Origin: Spirochaeta africana DSM 8902
GTDB taxonomy: Bacteria; Spirochaetota; Spirochaetia; DSM-27196; DSM-8902
Assembly: GCF_000242595.2 (NCBI RefSeq)
Contig: NC_017098.1
Span: 372,001-436,000, forward strand
DNA length: 64,000 nt
Direction of reading: 5' to 3'
The position numbers and the translations under genes are program-made. Below, piece after piece: positions 41,705 through 48,664 of the stretch. How positions within the stretch are numbered: the first letter of the stretch is position 1; each line of letters starts with the position of its first letter. Under the pieces are notes generated by a model. That model was given only the letters and a program-made list of their open reading frames with translations. It was not told where the DNA came from and made no database searches.

Positions 41705-43180
41705 TTAGCTCCGTTTTCGCCGGGTAAATCCGGCCGCCTGCAGATCCTGCCGCAGGTGATCCAGCCACTCAGCGGCATTGGCCGGAGGGCTGGTGAATCG
41801 ACTGACAATCATCAGCAGCAGGGTGCTCAGTCCCAGTCCCCAGACCGGCGGCCAGATCCCCCAGGGATACCAGCCGCTTATGTACAGACCGGCAGTCAGC
41901 AGCCCGGCGGCAATCATGGACACCATAGCACCGGCTGCGGTTACCCGCTTCCAGAAAAACACCGCGACTATGGTCGGGGCCATCACCAGCAGTCCCCCGC
42001 TGGACATGCTGGACAGCACGGTAATCAGCCCGGGCCGCAGCGCGGCGAACCCGGTGCCGGCCAGCAGCAGGATAACCATGCCGAGCTTGCCGATTGTACG
42101 TTCCCGGCGATCGGAGATATCGGGCTTGAAGATTCGCACCACGTCCCGCGACAGCAGGGAGCTCAGGGTGAGTATCAGCGAGCCAAGTGTGCTGGTTGCT
42201 GCCGCAAAGATCCCCAGAAACATGATAAGGCCGATACCGGCCGGGATCCTGCTCAGCAGTACCGGCATGGCACTGTCGGGGTTCTCCAGCCCCGGCAGCA
42301 GGGCCGCTGCCTGATAGCCAAAGAGTATCGAAATGACGGTGTAGATGCCGCCGAACACCGAGAAGTACATGATCATCCGGCGCAGGCTGCGCGGCGAGTC
42401 GGGTACATACATCCGCTGGGAAACCTGGGGATTGGTCAATGCAAAGAAGGCCCACGGCAGGGTAAGCCCGATAAACAGGTTCGGATCCCAGGTAAGCTGC
42501 AGCAGCTCTGCATGGCTGCGCTCTATCGTGCGGGCAAACTCAAGGGGTGAACCGAAGTACCGGAACGCGATGTACAGCAGTGCGGTCAGGCTGGTAATCA
42601 GCATGGTCATTGCCTGCAGGGCATCGGTCCAGGCGACCGATCGCATCCCGGCCCACAGCGCACTGACCCCGGCAAGCACCGCCATTACGAGTACCCCGGC
42701 CATAAACGGCACATCACCGCCGGTCAGCCCCTCGACCAGGAACCCGGCACCCATCATTTGGACCGCCGAGTAGGGGATCAGCATCACAAACGAGATGATT
42801 GCGGCGGTGAGCGCGACACCATTGTGCTGCAAGCGGTTCGCCAGCAGTTCGGGCGGGGTGACATGTGCAAAGCGACGCCCGACCACAAAGAAGCGCGGCC
42901 CGAACACCACCAGCAGCAACACCGTGCACAGCAGATAGGTCATCTCGAAGCCGTAGGCGCCTACCCCGCTGCTATAGGTCAGGCCGACCAGACCGACCAG
43001 CATAAAAGCGCTGTAGGTGGTGGCGGCATAGGTCATGCCGGATACAAACCCCTTGATGCGCCGCCCGCCGATAAAAAATTCGGCAGCACCGCCGCGCAGA
43101 TCACGACCGGCCCGTACCGCAACCAGCAGGGTAACGAGTGTCCAGGCAGCCATGGCGCCCCAGATCAGCCACTGGTTCAT
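41705..43180 (-). CDS. Sodium:solute symporter (SSS family)
   Basis: 491 residues with about 13 membrane helices. SSS markers are GGRRIKGFVSGMTYAATTYS, LVGLTYSSGVGAYG and the helix LGIFAAATSTLGSLILTLSS. The substrate is unknown; pantothenate/proline/acetate transporters share this pattern. The ATG overlaps the stop of the small upstream membrane protein (ATGA), and the NusG-II gene follows at once. Sodium-coupled uptake suits a saline or alkaline habitat. Confidence 0.92.
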   Translation of the reverse strand: MNQWLIWGAMAAWTLVTLLVAVRAGRDLRGGAAEFFIGGRRIKGFVSGMTYAATTYSAFMLVGLVGLTYSSGVGAYGFEMTYLLCTVLLLVVFGPRFFVVGRRFAHVTPPELLANRLQHNGVALTAAIISFVMLIPYSAVQMMGAGFLVEGLTGGDVPFMAGVLVMAVLAGVSALWAGMRSVAWTDALQAMTMLITSLTALLYIAFRYFGSPLEFARTIERSHAELLQLTWDPNLFIGLTLPWAFFALTNPQVSQRMYVPDSPRSLRRMIMYFSVFGGIYTVISILFGYQAAALLPGLENPDSAMPVLLSRIPAGIGLIMFLGIFAAATSTLGSLILTLSSLLSRDVVRIFKPDISDRRERTIGKLGMVILLLAGTGFAALRPGLITVLSSMSSGGLLVMAPTIVAVFFWKRVTAAGAMVSMIAAGLLTAGLYISGWYPWGIWPPVWGLGLSTLLLMIVSRFTSPPANAAEWLDHLRQDLQAAGFTRRKRS

Positions 43181-43386
43181 ACGGGCTCCTTGTCTGGCTC
43201 GTCGTCTGCAGGTGTGCCCCACTGCCGGGTATGCTGCCAGGCCCACAGCAGCACGCCGCCGGTCAGTACTGTCCAGAACAGAAACGAGGCATCAAAGCGC
43301 CCGCGCTCGGCGAGCAGCAGGTAGGGTACCAGGACATTGGCTGACAGCAGCAGTCCCCACAGCACTGCTCGGTAGATTGGTCTCAC
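43177..43386 (-). CDS. Small membrane partner of the sodium:solute symporter
   Basis: 69 residues, GTG start with GGAGG 6 nt upstream. Two membrane helices (AVLWGLLLSANVLVPYLLLA and FLFWTVLTGGVLLWAWQ) are followed by an acidic tail. Small two-helix proteins encoded just before SSS transporters are known (YhdT/DUF3311-like), and this looks like one. It is translationally coupled to the symporter by ATGA and probably assists its assembly or activity. Confidence 0.85.
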   Translation of the reverse strand: MRPIYRAVLWGLLLSANVLVPYLLLAERGRFDASFLFWTVLTGGVLLWAWQHTRQWGTPADDEPDKEPV

Positions 43387-43522
43387 TCAGCACCTCCGGA
43401 TGGATGATGTGCGCCAGTATAGTGATATTCTGACTAAACCTGTAGGGGGTTGTGCAGCTTTTTTCCTGTGCTGCAGCGGCTGGCGGTTGTCACAGACACA
43501 GCTCATCTGGATACTGTCGGGC

Positions 43523-44272
43523 ATGCAGGGATTCAATGCACCGATGACACAGTCGGTACAGCGGTTTGTAAAACAGGTGGGCAAGGCTATCAACACCCAT
43601 GGCCTGATCAAGGCTGGTGATCGGGTGTTGATGGGGATCAGCGGCGGCAAGGACTCACTGTCTATGGCCTACGCCCTGGCCTCTCGCCGCAAGTGGCTGC
43701 CGGTACAGTATGATCTGCAGGCAGTTATGGTACAGTGGCGCGAGCATCCCATCCCCGACCAGGAGCTCGAACAGCTGGACCGGTTTTTCGCCGAGATCGA
43801 GGTCCCGTTCCGGCGCATCCCTATGACCATGCGCCCCCCGTCCTTCAAGGGGGAGTTCAACTGCTACCTCTGTGCCCGCAATCGCAAGCGTGTCCTGTTC
43901 GAACTGGCCCGTGAGGAGGGCTGGAACAAGATCGCCTTCGGACATCATATGGATGACATTGTCGAGACCACCCTGATGAACATGGTGGTTCAGGGGCGCT
44001 ACGCCACCATGAAGGTAGATCAGGAGTTCTTTGACGGATTACTGCGGGTGATACGCCCCCTGTGCAGTGTGCGTGAGTCGATGGTCGCGCGGGCAGCCGG
44101 ATCGCTGGGGCTGCCGGTGATGGGCATCGACTGTCCGCTCAAAGAGGTGAACCTGCGCAAGGACATCAAGCGGATCGTCGGCGAACTTTCCGAGGTTCAC
44201 CGCTACGCACGCGAGAATATTATCCGCTCGCTATCGAATATCGATCTGGAGTATCTGCCCGCGCAATCTTGA
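43523..44272 (+). CDS. TtcA/TilS-like PP-loop ATPase (probable tRNA 2-thiolation)
   Basis: About 249 residues. The PP-loop is VLMGISGGKDSLSMAYAL. A Cys pair in EFNCYLCARNRKRVL and FGHHMDDIVETTLMNM match TtcA, which puts sulfur on C32 of tRNA with a [4Fe-4S] cluster. A later PLKEVNLRKDIKR is also typical. The frame extends 41 codons upstream, but TACTGT 5 nt before the ATG at 43523 supports a leaderless start there; ATG at 43544 is an alternative. tRNA-Leu follows on the same strand, with its -35 over the stop codon of this gene. Confidence 0.83.
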   Translation: MQGFNAPMTQSVQRFVKQVGKAINTHGLIKAGDRVLMGISGGKDSLSMAYALASRRKWLPVQYDLQAVMVQWREHPIPDQELEQLDRFFAEIEVPFRRIPMTMRPPSFKGEFNCYLCARNRKRVLFELAREEGWNKIAFGHHMDDIVETTLMNMVVQGRYATMKVDQEFFDGLLRVIRPLCSVRESMVARAAGSLGLPVMGIDCPLKEVNLRKDIKRIVGELSEVHRYARENIIRSLSNIDLEYLPAQS

Positions 44273-44297
44273 CACCGCCCTGCCGGGCAGGTATCCT
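44269..44297 (+). promoter_or_regulatory. Promoter of tRNA-Leu
   Basis: TTGACA (44269-44274, overlapping the TtcA-like stop), 17 bp, TATCCT (44292-44297), 10 bp before the tRNA 5' end. Confidence 0.75.
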
Positions 44298-44307
44298 GAC
44301 CGAAATT

Positions 44308-44391
44308 GCCGGCGTGGCGGAATTGGTAGACGCAGCAGACTCAAAATCTGCCGCCCGCAAGGGTGTATCGGTTCAAGTCCGATCGCCGGTA
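44308..44391 (+). tRNA. tRNA-Leu (anticodon CAA)
   Basis: An 84-nt class II tRNA. Acceptor GCCGGCG pairs with CGCCGGT (a G-U at the end). The anticodon stem GCAGA/TCTGC encloses CTCAAAA with anticodon CAA (reads UUG). A variable arm follows, and the T arm is ATCGG-TTCAAGT-CCGAT. Discriminator A, no CCA. Confidence 0.93.
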
Positions 44392-44398
44392 GTTATAA

Positions 44399-44530
44399 GT
44401 CCTGTCAGGACACTAATTTAAGTGTTGCCACCGGAATAACCGGCGTGACGCGTATCTCAAGACTCGAGACTGTAGCATGCAACTGTAGCATGGAGGTTTC
44501 GAAGAGGGGACGTCTGCGCCGGTTTTCTTT
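44399..44530 (+). other. Structured non-coding stretch after tRNA-Leu
   Basis: No reading frame. GTCCTG-T-CAGGAC (44399-44411) and CACT-N6-AGTG (44411-44424) make two small hairpins. CCGGCG (44440-44445) can pair with CGCCGG (44516-44521) and enclose about 70 nt with the direct repeat ACTGTAGCATG at 44469-44479 and 44482-44492. A 5-bp stem CATGC/GCATG with a 7-nt loop lies inside. TTTTCTTT follows at 44522. It may be a tRNA trailer with terminator, or an RNA element. I do not recognise a known riboswitch or RNA class. Confidence 0.45.
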
Positions 44531-44830
44531 ATTTCCCCGCTGATGCTTGCACGCAGAGTTCCCGCACGATTGTCTGTAAATTAATTCCTTGTTAATTGCT
44601 TAATCGGCATCTCTGATCTCCAATTAGTGTTTTTTGTTTTTATCAAATTCCCCCTTACTGACGGATCGGGGAAGCAAAAATCGTTGCGCTACGCCTGCAA
44701 AACCCGAACAGAGTGATTATAATCATGTGCAAGAGATCATGGTTAAACTGGCAGAAGTACCTGGTGAGATTTTTGATAGGTACAGCCAGTACATGGCAGG
44801 TGGCTATATGCGAACCAACTGGAGCAGTTA
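44531..44830 (+). other. Gene-free AT-rich region before the Cache-GGDEF gene
   Basis: About 300 bp that is AT-rich compared with the surroundings. Short frames inside lack ribosome sites and family similarity. I see no clear promoter, terminator or repeat. Confidence 0.5.
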
Positions 44831-46327
44831 GTGATAGGCAACCGCCTTTTTTCAATTATCAGCGTAACAGTAATCCTGGGATTTGTAATCCTCACTGGTT
44901 TTCAGGCGTTGCAAGAAGGTGTGCGGACACGCGATTTTATTCGCGATCATGAGATGCGGCCACTTGGTATGGCTCTGGCTGCCAACCTTGATCGCACGGC
45001 CGCATACTATCATCAGGTCGGGCAAGAGTTGCTGCGAGACGGTTTTTTGCGTGACTGGATAATTAGTGGGGAACAGGATGAAAAGGAATTACGGAATTTC
45101 CTGGAGGCGATACGTTCCCGATATGGCATGATGGATGCAAGTATCGTAAGTAATCTGACAGAGACCTATTACGGTACAGACGGCAGGACGCTTGTTCTCG
45201 ACCCATCAAACCAGGAACGTGATGGATGGTATTATCTGTACAGGGATATGCTGGTTGAGACCAATATTGACTCCTGGTATTTCCCGGAGAAAGATAAGGT
45301 AGGAATCTGGATCAATGTACCGATCCTGGCCGCAGATGGAAGTTTCCTGGGGGTGACTGGTGGCGGGGTGCTATCCGAGGAGTTTACCGAGACCCTGTAC
45401 GCATTTGGTACATTACCCGGAATCAATGTTTATATGGCGCGCCAAGATGGCCAGCTGGTGTATGCCAGTGATACACACTTACTGCAAAGCGGTACCAACA
45501 TTGATGACCTGTGGAAGTATTCGGTGCGGGAACTGTTGGCAGATGCTCATCCGGATCATTATGTATTACGAGAACCTCAGGGAATAAACGGACCGATTCT
45601 GTGGATCAGCTATTCCGAAGACTGGAATACCTATATGGTGCTGGAAAAAACTGGCGAGGTGGTATTTTCTCGCATACGCACTACAGCGGTCAGCAGTATA
45701 ATTGCCGGGAGTCTGCTCACTATCTCATTTTCCTTCCTTACTTTAGTGATAGTTCGGGTAGCCAGGAAACGGATTCGACAGCAAACACTGGAATTGGAAA
45801 TCCTTGCTGGGCAGGATGCTTTGACCAGCCTGAGTAATCGCCTGCGGTTCAACGATATTATTCTTGATGAACTGGATCGGATTGGTCGTACAGGCGAAGA
45901 CTCGTGTCTCGTGCTGCTGGATCTTGATAGCTTTAAGTCCATCAATGATACCTATGGACATCCGACAGGAGATGCAGTTCTGATTAAGATAGCAGGTGTA
46001 ATCAGAGATAACTTGAGAAAGACCGATTATGCTGCTCGCTTTGGAGGTGAAGAATTCGCTCTGTTATTGCCTGGCACAGATCTTGACGGTGCTTGGAAGG
46101 TAGCAGAGAAGATTCGCCTCGCGATCACCATGTGCAAATTTGACGGCGAGGCCAGCCTTGTTTCAATCACGGCAAGCTTCGGAGTAGCATCACTCGACAA
46201 AGACCGCGCTTCTGACACGCGTGAGTTGCTGCATCAGGTGTACTCCAGAGCCGACAAGGCATTATATCGAGCAAAAGATAACGGAAAGAACCGTGTCGAG
46301 CTTTCTACGCGGGAAATAAAAAGCTGA
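44831..46327 (+). CDS. Cache-sensor diguanylate cyclase
   Basis: 498 residues. A membrane helix at ~8-28 is followed by an extracytoplasmic domain of about 250 residues resembling dCache (ADGSFLGVTGGGVLSEEFTE, IWINVPIL). A second helix near 285-305 precedes a GGDEF domain from ~330. The active loop is ARFGGEEFALLLPG and the inhibitory RxxD is RKTD. It would make c-di-GMP in response to an external small molecule. GTG start with GGAG 6 nt upstream. The G+C content and codon use look lower than in neighbouring genes, and it follows a tRNA gene, which suggests acquisition by transfer. Confidence 0.9.
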   Translation: MIGNRLFSIISVTVILGFVILTGFQALQEGVRTRDFIRDHEMRPLGMALAANLDRTAAYYHQVGQELLRDGFLRDWIISGEQDEKELRNFLEAIRSRYGMMDASIVSNLTETYYGTDGRTLVLDPSNQERDGWYYLYRDMLVETNIDSWYFPEKDKVGIWINVPILAADGSFLGVTGGGVLSEEFTETLYAFGTLPGINVYMARQDGQLVYASDTHLLQSGTNIDDLWKYSVRELLADAHPDHYVLREPQGINGPILWISYSEDWNTYMVLEKTGEVVFSRIRTTAVSSIIAGSLLTISFSFLTLVIVRVARKRIRQQTLELEILAGQDALTSLSNRLRFNDIILDELDRIGRTGEDSCLVLLDLDSFKSINDTYGHPTGDAVLIKIAGVIRDNLRKTDYAARFGGEEFALLLPGTDLDGAWKVAEKIRLAITMCKFDGEASLVSITASFGVASLDKDRASDTRELLHQVYSRADKALYRAKDNGKNRVELSTREIKS

Positions 46328-46445
46328 ATCAGGTAATCCTGTGGCATTGCATGGGAAGAACTGATCACCGCACCCGCTGCCCGATTTGAGATCCTCTGTA
46401 AGCTGATCTATACTTGTATATGGAGAAAGGTAACAGGAGGTATAT

Positions 46446-46991
46446 ATGGCGATTCGACTGGAGGACTCTACCGGTAAAACGGTAGCCAATCCGACGGCGC
46501 AGCAGGTGCGTGACACCGTCGGGCGGATTGGCGGTGATCTGGACCATTGTATCCTGGAGCTGGCAGACGGCGGCTTTCTGCAGACTGCAGGCAGCCGCGG
46601 GCAGCTGTTTATCGAGTACGGCGACCAGACCGGCAGTCTGCAGGAAGCCGAGCGAAATTACGACAATGAATCTGCCGGGGACGTGTTTGTGCTGGCCATG
46701 CGCAGCCCGGCTGAAGCACTGGCGCAGCTGGGGGTCGACGGTGTCGGCGCTGGTCAGTCAGGGAGTCGGGCGCGCGCGGCGGGAGCAACTGGTACTGCTG
46801 GCGCAAGTGGTGCCGCCAGCGCAGCGGCCGGAATAACTGGTTCCGACGCAGCCGGTGCTGCCAGCCGAGCTTCGCTCAAGGACACCATCCTGTCGACCGC
46901 AAAGCAGCAGGCCTCTCGCGAGGTGCAGTTTACCCTGCGGCGGTTCATCCGGCGGGCCGTTGGCATGGTGCTGGGCAAGCGACGCTTCTGA
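46446..46991 (+). CDS. Hypothetical protein with compact N-terminal domain and basic tail
   Basis: 181 residues. An AGGAGGTATAT site precedes the ATG. Residues 1-85 form a small alpha/beta domain (DHCILELADGGFLQTAGSRG, LFIEYGDQTGSLQEAERN) that faintly recalls Imm1-like immunity folds; this is only impression-level. Residues ~95-140 are a low-complexity Ala/Gly/Ser/Thr linker, and the last 40 residues are helical and very basic (REVQFTLRRFIRRAVGMVLG), possibly membrane- or nucleic-acid-binding. No toxin gene lies nearby. It converges on the ABC-F gene. Confidence 0.65.
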   Translation: MAIRLEDSTGKTVANPTAQQVRDTVGRIGGDLDHCILELADGGFLQTAGSRGQLFIEYGDQTGSLQEAERNYDNESAGDVFVLAMRSPAEALAQLGVDGVGAGQSGSRARAAGATGTAGASGAASAAAGITGSDAAGAASRASLKDTILSTAKQQASREVQFTLRRFIRRAVGMVLGKRRF

Positions 46992-46995
46992 GTGT

Positions 46996-48621
46996 TCAGG
47001 AGGCGGCAGTCGCGGGACTGCGTGCCTCCAGATAATACTGGTAGTCGCCCTCGTATATGCGCATCCGGCCATGGTCGATCTCGAACACCCGGTTCACCAG
47101 ATGCTGGAGAAACCAGCGGTCATGGCTGACAATCATGATGGTTCCCTCAAAGCGCTGCAGGGCGTCCAGCAGCACCTCGCGGCTGGTGATGTCCAGGTGG
47201 TTGGTGGGTTCATCCAGCACCAGAAAGTTCACTGGCTGGGCCAGGATGCAGGCCAGTATCACCCGGCTTTTCTCACCGCCGGACAGCACCGAGATTTTTT
47301 TGTCGCTTTCATCCCCGGAGAACTGGAACGAACCCAGGATGCTCTTGATGGTGCCGATTGGTGCCAGCGGCAGCCGCTGCTGGACCTCCTCGAGGATGGT
47401 GTTGTCCGGGTTCAGTACGTCCCCCGAGTACTGGCTGAAGTAGCCAACCTGTACCCCGGCACCAAGCTGGCTGCTGCCCTGGCTTGGGGCGGTTTGGCCG
47501 GTCAGGACCTTCAGCAGGGTTGATTTACCGGCGCCATTGATGCCGGTCACTGCGATCCGGTTGGTGCGTTCCACCACCCCGCTGATCCCGCTGAACACCG
47601 GATGGCTGCCGCCGCCCGGTAGCTCCCAGGCCTTGCCCAGGTCCTCCATAGTTGCCACGACATCGCCGCTGCGCTGGATCGGCGGCCACTCGATCTTCAT
47701 GGTTTTCGGATCCGGGGGCACCACGATGCGCTCGATCTTTTCCAGGTTTTTGACCCGTGACTGTACCTGGGCTGCGTGTGATGCCCGGGCGGCGAAGCGG
47801 GCGATAAACTCTTCTTCCTTGGCCAGCATTGCCTGTTGCCGGCGCTGGGCGGCAATGAGCTGTTCGCGGCGGATCTCGCGCTCCTGCAGGTAAAAGTCGT
47901 AGTCGCCACTGTAGGTGGTGATGGTGCCCCCGGCAACCTCGACGGTGCGGGTGCAGATGCGGGTCATAAAGGCCCGGTCATGGCTGGTCATTACCACCGC
48001 GCCGGCAAACTGTTTGAGCCATTCCTCCAGCCACAGGATAGACTCGATATCCAGGTGATTGGTCGGTTCGTCGATCAGCAGTACATCGGGATTCAGCAGC
48101 AGGATCTTGGCCAGCGCGATGCGCATCTTCCACCCCCCGGAGAAGGTCTCGACTGCGTCCTGCCAGCGATCCGGGCCGATGCCAAGCCCGCTCAGGATCG
48201 ACTCGGCGCTGTTTTCCAGGTCGTAGCCGCCGCGATGGGCAAACTCCATCTGCAGTTCGCCGTAGCGGTCCATCTCGGCCTCGCTGAGGGGTTCCCCCTC
48301 TGACATGCGTTGTTCCAGTTCGGCGATTTGCCGACCCATCTCGGCCAGGCGCCCGGCGCCCGACAGCACCTCGTCGATCACGCTGCGGCCGGCCATCTCC
48401 CCGGTTTCCTGGGAGAAATAGCCGATGACCGGCGATCCTTCCAGAATCACCTGCCCCTCGTCCGGGGTTTCCTCGCCGGTGATCAGCCGAAAGACGCTGG
48501 TCTTGCCGGCTCCGTTGGGGCCAACCAGCCCGATCTTGTCGCCGGAGCGCACCAGCATCGAGGCATTGGCAAACAGGCAGCGATCGCCATAGGAGAGACG
48601 GGTTTTGGAAAGCTTGATCAT
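46996..48621 (-). CDS. ABC-F family ATP-binding protein
   Basis: 541 residues, two ABC domains without membrane segments. First domain: IGLVGPNGAGKTSVFRLI, FSGGWKMRIALAKILL, VLLIDEPTNHLD. A long charged linker (~230-290, IRREQLIAAQRRQQAMLAKE) follows. Second domain: AVTGINGAGKSTLLKVL, SVLSGGEKSRVILACI, LVLDEPTNHLDI. Such proteins bind the ribosomal E site and aid translation or antibiotic resistance. The ATG at 48621 matches homology; the upstream extension does not. It lies 43 bp after the penicillin-binding protein in the same direction. Confidence 0.93.
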   Translation of the reverse strand: MIKLSKTRLSYGDRCLFANASMLVRSGDKIGLVGPNGAGKTSVFRLITGEETPDEGQVILEGSPVIGYFSQETGEMAGRSVIDEVLSGAGRLAEMGRQIAELEQRMSEGEPLSEAEMDRYGELQMEFAHRGGYDLENSAESILSGLGIGPDRWQDAVETFSGGWKMRIALAKILLLNPDVLLIDEPTNHLDIESILWLEEWLKQFAGAVVMTSHDRAFMTRICTRTVEVAGGTITTYSGDYDFYLQEREIRREQLIAAQRRQQAMLAKEEEFIARFAARASHAAQVQSRVKNLEKIERIVVPPDPKTMKIEWPPIQRSGDVVATMEDLGKAWELPGGGSHPVFSGISGVVERTNRIAVTGINGAGKSTLLKVLTGQTAPSQGSSQLGAGVQVGYFSQYSGDVLNPDNTILEEVQQRLPLAPIGTIKSILGSFQFSGDESDKKISVLSGGEKSRVILACILAQPVNFLVLDEPTNHLDITSREVLLDALQRFEGTIMIVSHDRWFLQHLVNRVFEIDHGRMRIYEGDYQYYLEARSPATAAS

Positions 48622-48664
48622 AGGGGTGTCCTTGCGGGGGAGGTTGGTGGCTATTCTCGACACA

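Noticed and set aside
44399-44830. c-di-GMP riboswitch controlling the downstream GGDEF gene
   Set aside because: I looked for the conserved class I core and other common riboswitch cores and did not find them; the structured stretch is about 300 bp from the gene and ends with a T-rich tail.
44713-44952. Short frame before the Cache-GGDEF gene
   Set aside because: It overlaps the better supported GTG start of the GGDEF gene in another frame and has no ribosome site or family match.
44308-46440. Prophage or integrative element at tRNA-Leu
   Set aside because: No integrase and no second copy of the tRNA 3' end could be found up to the next conserved genes.
46446-46991. Toxin-immunity pair
   Set aside because: No toxin gene lies on either side; the neighbours are an ABC-F gene and a diguanylate cyclase.
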